Shown one piece after another: positions 24,978 through 33,907 of a stretch of DNA of 64,000 bases. Source of the stretch: Pseudomonas japonica (GTDB lineage Bacteria > Pseudomonadota > Gammaproteobacteria > Pseudomonadales > Pseudomonadaceae). Position 1 is the first letter of the stretch. Every line of letters begins with the position of its first letter. The translations under genes and the position numbers were made by a program. The notes below the pieces were generated by a model, which saw only the letters and a program-made list of their open reading frames with translations, searched no databases and was not told where the DNA came from. The stretch lies in assembly GCF_013522925.1 (NCBI RefSeq), contig NZ_JAAMQU010000012.1, forward strand, positions 124,001 to 188,000. Reading direction: 5' to 3'.

Positions 24978-26411
24978 ATGAGCCGCACCTTTTATGACGA
25001 GATGTACGACGCGGACGGCCATGTTCGCCCGCACTATCAGGCTTTTGCCCAATGGCTTGCCCGCACCCCCGAAGAGCTCCTGTCGCAACGGCGCCGTGAA
25101 GCCGACCTGCTGTTTCACCGTGCTGGCATCACGTTCACCCTCTATGGGGACGAACAAGGTACCGAGCGGCTGATCCCCTTCGATATCATCCCGCGCAGCA
25201 TTCCGGCCAGTGAATGGCGAGTGGTGGAGCGCGGCTGCATTCAGCGTGTGAAGGCGCTGAACATGTTCCTCGCCGACCTTTACCACGACCAGCGCATCAT
25301 CAAGGCCGGCGTGATACCAGCGGAGCAGGTACTGGCCAACGAGCAGTATCAGCTGGCGATGCAAGGGCTGGATCTGCACCGGGACGTGTATTCGCACATT
25401 TCAGGGGTGGATCTGGTGCGCGATGGCGACGGCAGCTATTACGTACTGGAAGACAACCTGCGTACCCCCAGCGGCGTGAGCTATATGCTCGAAGACCGCA
25501 AGATGATGATGCGTCTCTTCCCCGAGCTGTTCGCGGCGCAGCGGATCGCACCGGTCGATCACTACCCCAGCCTGCTGCTGGACACGCTCAAAAGCTCCAG
25601 CCCGTTGGACGACCCCAGCGTAGTAGTACTCACGCCGGGCCGCTTCAACAGCGCCTTCTTCGAGCACGCGTTTCTGGCGCGGGAAATGGGGGTGGAACTG
25701 GTCGAGGGCGCAGACCTCTTCGTTCGTGACGAGAAGGTGTACATGCGCACCACCCACGGCCCCCAGCAGGTGGATGTGATCTATCGCCGGCTGGACGACG
25801 CCTTCCTCGACCCGCTCGCCTTCAACCCCGACTCGATGCTGGGCGTGCCCGGTCTGCTGGTGGCCTACCGGTCCGGTAACGTGGTGCTGGCCAATGCCAT
25901 CGGTACCGGCGTGGCGGATGACAAGTCGGTGTACCCGTTCGTGACGGACATGATCCGGTTTTATCTGGACGAAGAGCCGATTCTCAAGAACGTGCCCACC
26001 TGGCAGTGCCGCAAGCCGGAGGAGCTGTCCCATGTGCTGGCGCATTTGCCCGAGCTGGTGGTCAAGGAAACCCAGGGGTCTGGGGGTTACGGCATGCTGG
26101 TGGGGCCGGCGTCCACCGCTGCCGAGATCGAAGCGTTCCGCGCGCGCATCAAGGCGCGGCCAGCGGCGTACATCGCCCAACCCACCCTCAGCCTTTCAAC
26201 TTGTCCCACGTTCGTGGAAAACGGTATCGCCCCTCGCCATATCGACCTGCGCCCGTTCGTGCTGTCCGGCAAAGAAACCCGAGTGGTGCCCGGCGGCCTG
26301 ACCCGTGTCGCCCTGCGCGAGGGCTCGCTGGTGGTCAATTCGTCCCAGGGCGGCGGCACCAAAGACACCTGGGTTGTCGAGGATCAAGGAAGCCTGCCCA
26401 ATGCTCAGTAG
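24978..26411 (+). CDS. Circularly permuted ATP-grasp protein
   Basis: A 477-residue protein of the circularly permuted ATP-grasp class. Diagnostic stretches are YYVLEDNLRTPSGVSYMLEDR, VVKETQGSGGYGMLVGP and HIDLRPFVL. The family is predicted to form peptide or amide bonds using ATP. The chosen ATG has AAGGAG at seven bases. It overlaps the alpha-E gene by 11 bases, and the transglutaminase gene follows, a three-gene unit conserved across many bacteria but with no assigned product. It is cytosolic, with no signal peptide. Confidence 0.9.
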   Translation: MSRTFYDEMYDADGHVRPHYQAFAQWLARTPEELLSQRRREADLLFHRAGITFTLYGDEQGTERLIPFDIIPRSIPASEWRVVERGCIQRVKALNMFLADLYHDQRIIKAGVIPAEQVLANEQYQLAMQGLDLHRDVYSHISGVDLVRDGDGSYYVLEDNLRTPSGVSYMLEDRKMMMRLFPELFAAQRIAPVDHYPSLLLDTLKSSSPLDDPSVVVLTPGRFNSAFFEHAFLAREMGVELVEGADLFVRDEKVYMRTTHGPQQVDVIYRRLDDAFLDPLAFNPDSMLGVPGLLVAYRSGNVVLANAIGTGVADDKSVYPFVTDMIRFYLDEEPILKNVPTWQCRKPEELSHVLAHLPELVVKETQGSGGYGMLVGPASTAAEIEAFRARIKARPAAYIAQPTLSLSTCPTFVENGIAPRHIDLRPFVLSGKETRVVPGGLTRVALREGSLVVNSSQGGGTKDTWVVEDQGSLPNAQ

Positions 26412-27351
26412 AACCGCCTCAGACCTTTACTGGATGTCGCGCTACCTGGAGCGCGCGGAGAACATGGCACGTATGCTCGATGTGAGTTATTCGCTGTCAT
26501 TGATGCCCCAGGACGGCCGTACTGGCCTCGACGAAATGGCCATGCCGTTACTGATCACCGGCACGCTCGACGATTACCTCGCGCGCCACGGTGAGCTGGA
26601 CCACGAACGCCTGCTGCATTTCTTTGCACTGGATGCCACCAACCACGGCAGCATCTACAGCTGCCTGGGCGCGGCGCGGGCGTCGGCCCATGCGGTGCGT
26701 GGGCGAATTACCGCGGACATGTGGGAAAACATCAACGCCACCTGGCTGGAAATCCGCGGGATCGCGGCCCAGGGGCTGGCGCAATACGGCATGAGCCGCT
26801 TTTGCGAGTGGCTCAAGGAGCGTTCGCACCTGTTCCGTGGCGCTACCTACGGCACCATCATGCGCAACGATGCCTTCCGCTTCATCCGCTTGGGCACCTT
26901 CCTCGAGCGTGCCGACAACACGTTGCGCCTGCTCGATGCCCGCTACGAAATGATGAGCATCAAAGCGCTCAACACCGTGGCAGACGATTCGGCCTGGAGC
27001 TACTACCAATGGAGTGCGTTGCTGCGAGCGCTGTCCTCGTTCGAGGCCTACACGGAAATCTACCGGGATGCCCCGGCGGCGCGCCCGGTGGCCGAGCTGC
27101 TGTTGCTCAGGGCTGACGTCCCTCGCTCGCTGCGCGCCTGTACCGAGGAAATCGACCAGATCCTCTCGGTGCTACCGGGGCTCAATGGCCGCCCCGCGCA
27201 GCGCGCGGCTGCGGAGATGGACGCGCGCTTGCGCTATACCGGGATCGACGACATTTTGCAGGAAGGCCTGCACGAGTGGCTAAACCAGTTCATCGATGAA
27301 ATACGCGAGCTGGGTAACGTCATTCACCGCTGCTACCTGGAGGTTGTATGA
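26401..27351 (+). CDS. Alpha-E domain protein (DUF403)
   Basis: A 316-residue, almost wholly helical protein with the family's opening LSRTASDLYWMSRYLERAENMARMLDV and the later RLGTFLERADNTLRLLDARYE repeat of that helix, a feature of alpha-E proteins. Its biochemical role is unknown. It always pairs with the ATP-grasp and transglutaminase-like partners. The start overlaps the ATP-grasp stop and the end overlaps the next start (ATGA), so the three proteins are probably made in fixed ratio. Confidence 0.9.
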   Translation: MLSRTASDLYWMSRYLERAENMARMLDVSYSLSLMPQDGRTGLDEMAMPLLITGTLDDYLARHGELDHERLLHFFALDATNHGSIYSCLGAARASAHAVRGRITADMWENINATWLEIRGIAAQGLAQYGMSRFCEWLKERSHLFRGATYGTIMRNDAFRFIRLGTFLERADNTLRLLDARYEMMSIKALNTVADDSAWSYYQWSALLRALSSFEAYTEIYRDAPAARPVAELLLLRADVPRSLRACTEEIDQILSVLPGLNGRPAQRAAAEMDARLRYTGIDDILQEGLHEWLNQFIDEIRELGNVIHRCYLEVV

Positions 27352-28169
27352 GGCTTACGATCAGTCACGAAACCACCTATCGCTTCGAGGACGAAGTGCG
27401 CAGCAGCATTCAGTACCTGCGCCTTACTCCGCACGATACCGAGCGCCAGCAGGTGCTCAGCTGGCAGCTCGACCTGCCACGGGCCGTTCGCCCGCAGCTC
27501 GACCCTTTCGGCAATGTGCTTCACGTGCTGAGCCTGGAAGACCCCCATGGGGAAATTGTGATCCGCGCCCGTGGGCAGGTTGAAATCAACGAAACCCTGG
27601 AGGCCGAACACGAACGGCCGTCGCCTTTGCCCTACCTGCGAACCACCAGCCTGACCGAGGCCGATCTGGGGCTGCGGGAATTCGCTCACGCCACCTGCGG
27701 CAATCGACGCGACCGTAACGCCCTGATCGAGCTGATGCATGGCCTCGGTGCACACATGGCCGCTGCAGCAGGGAATGAGGCTCATCCGCTGACCGCGACC
27801 CAGGCCTTTACGCAGCGCAGTAGCGGCTGTCATGACAAGGCGCACGCTTTTCTCGCCGGTGCCCGTACGCTGGGCATCGCCGCGCGCTATGTATCAGGCT
27901 ATTTGTATACGCCGGGGAGCCATGAGCTTGCCGACCATGCCTGGGCGGAGGCCTGGCTTGATGGCGCCTGGTACAGCTTCGACGTAGCCGAGGGGCTGGC
28001 GCGGCCCGAGCGGCATCTCAAGCTGGCGGTAGGCCTGGACCATCTGGACGCCTGCCCTGTGCGCGCCATGCGCCGCGCGGGCGGGATAAAAGCCAGCAGC
28101 GGGCACGTAGAGGTCACCGCCGGGCCTGCGCCCGCACGTGCGACGGCAGTACTCACTCAGCAACAGTGA
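27348..28169 (+). CDS. Transglutaminase-like cysteine protease-fold protein
   Basis: A 273-residue protein with an N-terminal beta domain (ISHETTYRFEDEV, typical of the family) and a transglutaminase-like core. The catalytic triad is visible: Cys in SSGCHDKAHAF (near 164), His in DHAWAEAWL (near 199) and Asp in YSFDVAEG (near 213). With the ATP-grasp and alpha-E proteins it probably makes or trims an unidentified isopeptide. It is the last gene of the operon, and a small gene on the opposite strand follows. Confidence 0.9.
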   Translation: MRLTISHETTYRFEDEVRSSIQYLRLTPHDTERQQVLSWQLDLPRAVRPQLDPFGNVLHVLSLEDPHGEIVIRARGQVEINETLEAEHERPSPLPYLRTTSLTEADLGLREFAHATCGNRRDRNALIELMHGLGAHMAAAAGNEAHPLTATQAFTQRSSGCHDKAHAFLAGARTLGIAARYVSGYLYTPGSHELADHAWAEAWLDGAWYSFDVAEGLARPERHLKLAVGLDHLDACPVRAMRRAGGIKASSGHVEVTAGPAPARATAVLTQQQ

Positions 28170-28217
28170 ACGATGCGCCAGGCCGCTGCCCCCGGAGGCT
28201 GCGGCCGCTAGCGCCTG

Positions 28218-28313
28218 CTAGCCGAAGAAGCGCCCCAGGTTGGGCACGATCAAAAGTAATGTCGTGGCAAAGACAATGAGTCCCGCCTGGCGAAATTTAG
28301 GATGTTTGAACAT
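28218..28313 (-). CDS. 31-residue single-span membrane microprotein
   Basis: A short frame starting at the ATG at 28313, with an AAAGG-type ribosome site. A basic N-terminus (MFKHPKFRQAG) leads into a single hydrophobic span (LIVFATTLLLIVPNLG) ending in RFFG. This is the shape of a small inner-membrane protein. No family is recognised. The frame is open upstream to 28445, but that part is proline- and arginine-rich and not membrane-like. Confidence 0.5.
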   Translation of the reverse strand: MFKHPKFRQAGLIVFATTLLLIVPNLGRFFG

Positions 28314-28665
28314 GACATCTAGCCTTTCTTTTTGTTGACCAGCGCCAGCCCCGCTGCCTGGGGCGGCTTCACTGCGTATTGGCTGGTCGCGGTGCGCAGG
28401 CGAGCGGCCCGCGCGACCGGAACACTTTTCAATGTAGAAGCACACAGTGTGCTGTCCAGCACGATCAGCTAGGAATTTGCCCTATTTCGCTGCAAAATCC
28501 CGGGGAACTCCTCGCCGTATCGTTTCAGTACGTTGACCTAGACAGCCTGCGCAGAGTCACTTCGCCGCCTGACCGTTCGTCTGTCCGCGGTATTGCATTT
28601 ACCTACCGTTCCCATGCAGGCTTGCGGCAAGCAATCCCGCTTGTTTCGACCCGAGACCGATACCC
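28314..28665. other. Intergenic region upstream of the GATase gene
   Basis: These 352 bases separate the microprotein gene (leftward) from the amidotransferase gene (rightward) and should contain both promoters. I see no clear sigma-70 pair, hairpin or further gene. Confidence 0.4.
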
Positions 28666-29400
28666 ATGTCGTTGCGCATCTGCATCCTCGAAACCGACCA
28701 CATTCGCCCTGAGCTGGTGGAGCAGTACACCGGCTATGGCGCGATGTTCCAGGCGCTGTTCAAACGCCAGCCGGTGGCCGCGGATTTCGACGTGTTCAAT
28801 GTGGTAGACGGGCAGTATCCGCCCGAGAACGCGCGCTACGATGCTTACCTGGTCACGGGCAGCAAGGCGGACTCGTTCGGCAACGATCCCTGGATCGAAA
28901 CCCTCAAGGCGTTTTTGCTCGAGCGCTACCAGCGGGGCGACAAACTGCTCGGGATCTGCTTCGGCCACCAGCTGCTGGCGCTGCTGCTGGGTGGCCGCGC
29001 GCAACGGGCAGAGCAGGGTTGGGGCGTGGGTAGCCACCGGTACCAGCTGCACGCTCAGGCCCCCTGGATGACCCCACACAGCGGTGACCTGACACTGCTC
29101 ATCAGCCATCAGGACCAGGTGACCGAACTGCCCGAAGGGGCCACCGTGGTCGCCTCCAGCGAATTCTGCCGCTACGCCGCTTACCAGCTCAACGATCAGG
29201 TACTGTGCTTCCAGGGCCACCCGGAGTTTGTCCACGACTACTCTCGCGCGCTGCTCGACCTTCGCCAGCAGAACCTGGGGGAACACGTGTATCAGGCGGC
29301 CATGGACAGCCTGGCTCACGACCATGACGGTGCCACCGTTGCCGAATGGATGATGCGCTTCGTGGCCGCGCCGCGTGAACAGGCGCAGAAGGCGGGTTGA
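28666..29400 (+). CDS. Class I glutamine amidotransferase-like protein
   Basis: A 244-residue GATase domain protein. The catalytic triad is present: Cys in LLGICFGHQLL (near 99), His in CFQGHPEF (near 184) and the glutamate two residues on. It lacks the synthetase domain of GMP synthase, so it resembles free-standing members such as YfeJ or the gamma-glutamyl hydrolases of polyamine catabolism. The substrate is unknown. The ribosome site before the ATG is weak (GAGACC). Confidence 0.85.
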   Translation: MSLRICILETDHIRPELVEQYTGYGAMFQALFKRQPVAADFDVFNVVDGQYPPENARYDAYLVTGSKADSFGNDPWIETLKAFLLERYQRGDKLLGICFGHQLLALLLGGRAQRAEQGWGVGSHRYQLHAQAPWMTPHSGDLTLLISHQDQVTELPEGATVVASSEFCRYAAYQLNDQVLCFQGHPEFVHDYSRALLDLRQQNLGEHVYQAAMDSLAHDHDGATVAEWMMRFVAAPREQAQKAG

Positions 29401-29482
29401 TTCGGCAGCAATCCAGCTACCTGGTCACACAACGGATGGCGATCACCATGTGGGACCAGGCAGTAGCCCGGGAATGACCAGC

Positions 29483-30454
29483 TTACAACCACCCCGACCG
29501 CTTGAAGCTGGCGAACAACCCTGAACAGCCCACCACGATCACGCCCAGCACCGTGAAGTAACCGTAGTGCCAGTTCAGCTCTGGCATGTACTGGAAGTTC
29601 ATGCCGTAGATGCCCGCGATGGCAGTAGGGAAGGCCAGGATCGCGGCCCAGGCGGCGAACTTGCGTTGGGTAACGCTTTGCCGCGCGGATTCGAGCAGCA
29701 TGCCGATTTCGATGGTTTGGCTGGCGATGTCACGAATGCCGGTCAAATCTTCCATCTGCCGCGTGACGTGGATCTGCACATCGCGGAAGTACGGCCGCAT
29801 GTTCTTGTCGATGAACGGGAAATCCAGCCGTTGCAGTTCCTCACTGATTTCCACCATCGGTGCCAGGTAGCGGCGCATGCGCAGCAGGTCCCGGCGCAGG
29901 TTGTGCAGGCAATGGATATCCCGCTCGTTGAGTGCCTGGCTCAGCACGTTCTGCTCCAGCGTTTCGATTTCCTGATGGATGCTTTCGGTGACGGGCTGAT
30001 AGTTCTCGCTGACAAAATCGAGGATGGCGTACAGCACGAAATCTTCGCCATGCTCCAGCAGGATCGGGCGCGCCTCGCAGCGCTGACGTACCAGCGCGTA
30101 CGAAGCAGAATGGCCGTTGCGACAGGTGATCACGTAGCCCTTGCCAGCGAAGATATGGGTTTCGATGAATTCCAGCTTGCCTTCGCGCCGCACGGGTGAG
30201 TAGGTCACGATGAACAGCGCGTCGCCGAAGGTTTCCAGCTTGGGCCGGCTGTGACGCTCCAGCGCATCTTCTATGGCCAACTCGTGAAGGCCAAACTGCT
30301 TTTGCAACAAGGACAGCGTGGCGGCATCGGGCTCCTCAAGGCCGATCCACACGAAGTGGCGAGGCTGGCAGGCCCACTGGCGGCCATCCTCCACTTTGAT
30401 GTCGGTAACTTTCTTGCCGGCGCTGTACACCGCCGCGGCAACGACTCGGCCCAT
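29483..30454 (-). CDS. corA: CorA-family magnesium/cobalt channel
   Basis: A 323-residue inner-membrane divalent cation channel. A large cytoplasmic N-terminal domain precedes two C-terminal membrane helices; the selectivity motif GMN lies at IYGMNFQYMPEL between them, and the short C-tail is basic (SFKRSGWL). It forms pentamers that admit Mg2+ (and Co2+/Ni2+). It is transcribed leftward after the acyltransferase gene, with 30 bp between them. Confidence 0.93.
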   Translation of the reverse strand: MGRVVAAAVYSAGKKVTDIKVEDGRQWACQPRHFVWIGLEEPDAATLSLLQKQFGLHELAIEDALERHSRPKLETFGDALFIVTYSPVRREGKLEFIETHIFAGKGYVITCRNGHSASYALVRQRCEARPILLEHGEDFVLYAILDFVSENYQPVTESIHQEIETLEQNVLSQALNERDIHCLHNLRRDLLRMRRYLAPMVEISEELQRLDFPFIDKNMRPYFRDVQIHVTRQMEDLTGIRDIASQTIEIGMLLESARQSVTQRKFAAWAAILAFPTAIAGIYGMNFQYMPELNWHYGYFTVLGVIVVGCSGLFASFKRSGWL

Positions 30455-30484
30455 GATCGGTGGATCTCCACTGGTGTCGCCAGA

Positions 30485-31222
30485 TCAGAGTGGTGCGTGT
30501 GCTTGCAGTTCAGTGAGCTGAGACAGCTCGTCGATGCAGGCCTGCATGGCGTGCTCGCAGCGCGCCATCAGGTCGGGAATATCCTTGGCGGTAAGCCCCT
30601 GGGTAGGGATTGGCGCCAGTGAGCGTACCCGAATGTCGCCACTGTGCCGGCGGTTGAAATCCAGGGCATGCACATAGCGGCTGGCGCAGACCGGAACGAT
30701 CGGCACGCCCGCGTCGATCGCCATCATGAATGCGCCCTTCTTGAACGGCAGCAGGCGCTCATCAGGGTTACGCGTACCCTCAGGGAAAATCCAGATAGAC
30801 GTGTGCTGATCGCGCAATACCCGGCTGGTGGTTTGCAGCGCCCTTCGGGCCTGGTAGGCGTTGTCCCGGTTGAGCAGCACGTTGCCGCCCAACCAGAACA
30901 GCTGACCAAACAAGGGGACCCAGCCCAGGCTTTTCTTTCCGATGCAGGCCATGCGGCGTGGCACGATCGAGCCAAGGAAGAACACATCGAAGTTGGATTG
31001 GTGGTTGGCGATGATCACGAAGCCTGGCGGCTGCGCCTGCAGTGTGGTGACGTCCGCCTCCAGCCGCAGGCCCATCAGCGCCAGCGACGGCCGGCTGTAC
31101 AGCCGCGCGAAGATCCGGTTGTTGTCCGGGTTGAACGGCCGGGCCAGCCCGACCAGCAGGCCAAGCACGCCTACCACCAGAAAATTCAGGCCCAGCAAGG
31201 CCATGCGAACGACGTAGAGCAT
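30485..31222 (-). CDS. 1-acyl-sn-glycerol-3-phosphate acyltransferase (PlsC family)
   Basis: A 245-residue membrane acyltransferase that adds the second acyl chain in phospholipid synthesis. The catalytic box NHQSNFD (HX4D) is near 73-79, followed by IGKKSLGWVPLFGQ, the FPEGTRNP motif and a basic-hydrophobic tail. Of several starts I prefer 31222, which begins MLYVVRM and leads directly into the N-terminal membrane helix. Pseudomonas carry several PlsC paralogues, so I give no gene symbol. Confidence 0.87.
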   Translation of the reverse strand: MLYVVRMALLGLNFLVVGVLGLLVGLARPFNPDNNRIFARLYSRPSLALMGLRLEADVTTLQAQPPGFVIIANHQSNFDVFFLGSIVPRRMACIGKKSLGWVPLFGQLFWLGGNVLLNRDNAYQARRALQTTSRVLRDQHTSIWIFPEGTRNPDERLLPFKKGAFMMAIDAGVPIVPVCASRYVHALDFNRRHSGDIRVRSLAPIPTQGLTAKDIPDLMARCEHAMQACIDELSQLTELQAHAPL

Positions 31223-31303
31223 GCCAACTACTCTCGATGCAAAGGCCACGCAGTGTACGGTCGTGGCCTGCAAGCGGCAAATGACATCGAGGGCGTTGCT
31301 GCC

Positions 31304-31999
31304 TCAGCCTACCTTGAACTGTTCACGGTCCAGCGCGATGGCTTCGTCCAGGGTGTCGAGCAGGGCCTTGCGTACCTTGAGCTTGGTGTTGCGGTGGGCG
31401 AGCTGGTTGATGCTTTTCAGGCGCTGTGCAGCCCTGGTTGCCGCTGCCGCCAAAGCCTCAGGCGCTACCACCTCATCGAGGAAGCCCGCGCTCAAGGCGC
31501 CTTGAGGGTCGAACATCTCCGCGCAGATGACCGAGCGGTGGAACGCCGAGCGGCGCAGGCGATCACGCGCCAGTTCGATCCCGGCGTGGTGCATGGTCAT
31601 GCCAATCATTACTTCGTTCAGGCCGATATGGAACGGGCCTTCAACGCCGATGCGGTAGTCCGCTGCCAGCAGCAGGAAGGCGCCCTTGGCCACGGCATGG
31701 CCGGTGCACGCCACTACCACGGGGTGCGGGTGCGCGAGCAGCCGGCGTGCCAGTGTAGAGCCTGCGGTGACCAGTTCCACCGCCTGTTGCGGGCCGGCCG
31801 TCATTACCTTGAGGTCGTAGCCGCCGGAAAGAATGCCGGGCTGGCCGGTGATCACTACCACCGCGCGGTCGGTTTCGGCCCGGTCCAGCGCCTGATTGAA
31901 CGCCTCGATCATTGCGGGAGAAATAGCGTTCACTTTGCCGTTGTTAAGGGTAAGCGTCGCCACGCCTTCGTCGAGGCGGTAGTCGATCAGGTCGGACAT
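31304..31999 (-). CDS. Crotonase/enoyl-CoA hydratase family protein
   Basis: A 231-residue crotonase-fold protein with the opening LNNGKVNAISPAMI and the oxyanion-hole segments SGGYDLK and CTGHAVAKGAFLLLAADYRIG. It is shorter than typical enoyl-CoA hydratases (about 260). The usual second catalytic glutamate is present in GLNEVMIGM. The substrate is unknown. A homologue occupies the same kind of setting in P. aeruginosa near the DEAD-box helicase gene. Confidence 0.85.
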   Translation of the reverse strand: MSDLIDYRLDEGVATLTLNNGKVNAISPAMIEAFNQALDRAETDRAVVVITGQPGILSGGYDLKVMTAGPQQAVELVTAGSTLARRLLAHPHPVVVACTGHAVAKGAFLLLAADYRIGVEGPFHIGLNEVMIGMTMHHAGIELARDRLRRSAFHRSVICAEMFDPQGALSAGFLDEVVAPEALAAAATRAAQRLKSINQLAHRNTKLKVRKALLDTLDEAIALDREQFKVG

Positions 32000-32196
32000 G
32001 GAGCGGTTCCTTGTATGAGAGGAGGCAAACGTTAACTGGCACCTTCGTTCCGGTAAAGCGCGGCGGGTGACCTGGCAGTCACGGCCGCAGCTTGCCGTTT
32101 GGGTAAGCGCATGAAAAGCATAAAAAAAGCTTTGCCATCCGATTCTGTTTCGACTACATTAGCGCGCCTCGACACACTGACGGTGTGAAGAGCTAC

Positions 32197-32286
32197 GGTG
32201 AGGTGTCCGAGTGGTTGAAGGAGCACGCCTGGAAAGTGTGTATACAGGAAACTGTATCAAGGGTTCGAATCCCTTCCTCACCGCCA
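32197..32286 (+). tRNA. tRNA-Ser (anticodon GGA)
   Basis: A 90-base tRNA with a long variable arm. The acceptor stem GGTGAGG pairs with CCTCACC before GCCA, the anticodon loop is CTGGAAA (GGA) and the T-loop is GTTCGAATC. The CCA end is encoded. Confidence 0.95.
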
Positions 32287-32294
32287 CATAAAGA

Positions 32295-32327
32295 AAGCCC
32301 CGCAAGCCAACGCTTGCGGGGCTTTTT
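32295..32327 (+). terminator. Terminator after tRNA-Ser, possibly bidirectional
   Basis: A 12-bp stem (32295-32306 with 32313-32324) is followed by five Ts on the plus strand. On the minus strand it is followed by TCTTTAT, so it may also end the leftward gene stopping at 32342. Confidence 0.85.
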
Positions 32328-32341
32328 GCTTTTGGCTTGAC

Positions 32342-32722
32342 CTAGGCCAGCCGGTCGCGCGGCGTTTTCGGGGCCAGGGTATCGTTGATCTGCCCGAACG
32401 TTTCCCGGTTGGCAATCGCCGTAAGCATGCGGCCATCCTTGAGCGTGGCTACAAAGGTCACCTCGTGCTCCTTGCCGCCGAACCACAGCCCCGCCATGAA
32501 ACCTACCGGCCCCGCCACCAGGGCGCCGGCCATGCCCCAACCCAGCGCCGGCACCAGGTGGCGCGCGGTTTCCTCGTTGGCGATGGTAAGCCGGGCGACC
32601 CGGCTGAGCGGTATTTTCTCGCCCTCTGAAGGGTTGCGCACGGTCTTGAGGGTGAAGGCGTCATTCTCGAAATGGCCGTCGCCTTGAAGAAAGTCACCGG
32701 CCTGGATAGTGATCTTGGCCAT
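32342..32722 (-). CDS. Hypothetical protein with glycine-rich hydrophobic segment
   Basis: A 126-residue protein. The N-terminal part is a small beta-rich domain (AKITIQAGDFLQGDGHF), followed by a glycine/alanine-rich hydrophobic stretch (ALGWGMAGALVAGPVGFMAG, near 60-79) that could insert in a membrane, then a beta strand pair VTFVATLKDGRML. It resembles small Pseudomonas proteins of unknown role. It ends at the tRNA-Ser terminator, and the ATG has a GGAG site. Confidence 0.75.
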   Translation of the reverse strand: MAKITIQAGDFLQGDGHFENDAFTLKTVRNPSEGEKIPLSRVARLTIANEETARHLVPALGWGMAGALVAGPVGFMAGLWFGGKEHEVTFVATLKDGRMLTAIANRETFGQINDTLAPKTPRDRLA

Positions 32723-32816
32723 GCTGCGCTCCTGCCCCGTTCACGAAAGCTTCCTCTGGTGATAGCTCATGAGGGCGCTTCGTCAATGTCGGGGCGACGG
32801 AGGGGCAGGGCAGTGC

Positions 32817-33299
32817 TCACCCGGCCTGGGTGATCACATAGTGCTGAGGCTTGCCGGCCACGTGCAGGTGAACTTCATCGCCTTCGCGGTGGCGCAGCAA
32901 GGCCTGGCCGAGCGGGGCGTTGGGCGTGATCACCGTCACGTTTCGGCCTTCTACCTGAACCACCAGGCCTGCAGCGTCAGGGCCGATGAACAGCGCGCGC
33001 AGTTCGCCCTCGGCATTCTCCAGCTCCACGTAATCACCGATACGCAGGCCATGCTCAGGGGCGTGCTCGGCGATGCGCAGCTCCCGAACCCGGCTAAGCG
33101 CCTGGGCGATTTCGGCCATGCGCCGCGCTTGCCCCGTGGCCAGATAAGACGCCTCCAGGCCCAGGGTGTCGTATTTGTTTTCGGCGACGTTTTCTTCATG
33201 GGTTGCCGCTTCATAGGCGGTTTGCGCCGCGCGCTGGGCCACCGCCAGGTCGCGTTCGAGCGCGCTCACAATCACCGCGTGCAGGTTAGCTTTGTCCAT
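32817..33299 (-). CDS. GreA/GreB-family transcription elongation factor-like protein
   Basis: A 160-residue protein with the Gre arrangement: an N-terminal coiled-coil of about 75 residues with acidic tip residues (ATHEENVAENKYD) and a C-terminal FKBP-like domain ending in TPNAPLGQALLRHREGDEV, matching the Gre tail. It is a third Gre-like protein beside the usual GreA/GreB and may act on RNA polymerase through the secondary channel. The ATG overlaps the upstream gene's stop by one base. Confidence 0.78.
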   Translation of the reverse strand: MDKANLHAVIVSALERDLAVAQRAAQTAYEAATHEENVAENKYDTLGLEASYLATGQARRMAEIAQALSRVRELRIAEHAPEHGLRIGDYVELENAEGELRALFIGPDAAGLVVQVEGRNVTVITPNAPLGQALLRHREGDEVHLHVAGKPQHYVITQAG

Positions 33300-33775
33300 C
33301 AGTTGCAGAACCTCGCCACCTGTTCGCGGCTGTCATCGGTGGCGGCCGTTTGTGCCTGCTCCAGCCAGAACTGGCATTTTGGGTTGGCTTGGTTTGCAGG
33401 GTTGGCGCGGGCTGCCGCCTCTGCGTCACGCAACGCCTGTGAGTGCAGGTTTTGTTGATAGTGCTGGAACATCTCATCGGCTCCAGGCCCAGGCTCCGGC
33501 GTCGGGTCCGAAGGCGGCTGCATGCCTGGCTGTGCAGGCACTGGCTTTGGCACCTGCCCAGGCTGGCGGTCGATCGGGCGCGGCGGGGCGATAGCAGCGC
33601 CTGTACTCGCGGTAGGGCTTGGGGCCAGGGGCGGTGCATAGCCGTAATGCCAGGCGGCCCAGCCGGTCACGAGTATAAGGAGGAAGCCCAGCCACATACC
33701 CAGTGCAATGGACAGCACCAGCGAAAGGCTGGGAATACGCACCGCGAGCGTGCGGCGGGGAGGGTGGACAGGCAT
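33299..33775 (-). CDS. Membrane-anchored proline-rich hypothetical protein
   Basis: A 158-residue protein: a short basic N-terminus, one membrane helix (LSLVLSIALGMWLGFLLILV, near 17-36), a proline-rich linker (about 50-95) and a C-terminal helical segment with two cysteines (CQFWLEQAQ, RFCN). Such a layout places the C-terminus in the periplasm on a spacer. The start at 33775 has GGAG at seven bases; the frame continues upstream into the antisense of earP and is not used. It is translationally coupled to the Gre-like gene. Confidence 0.68.
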   Translation of the reverse strand: MPVHPPRRTLAVRIPSLSLVLSIALGMWLGFLLILVTGWAAWHYGYAPPLAPSPTASTGAAIAPPRPIDRQPGQVPKPVPAQPGMQPPSDPTPEPGPGADEMFQHYQQNLHSQALRDAEAAARANPANQANPKCQFWLEQAQTAATDDSREQVARFCN

Positions 33776-33907
33776 TTCAGGTCTCCGAAAACATTGCCGA
33801 CGGCACAAGCACCTGCCGATAGTGTGGCACAGTCCGTGCTGCCTACAGTGGACGGCCCTGAGGCCAGCCCGCACAATTCGCGGTTTGCCTTGCTCGGCAG
33901 GAGCACA

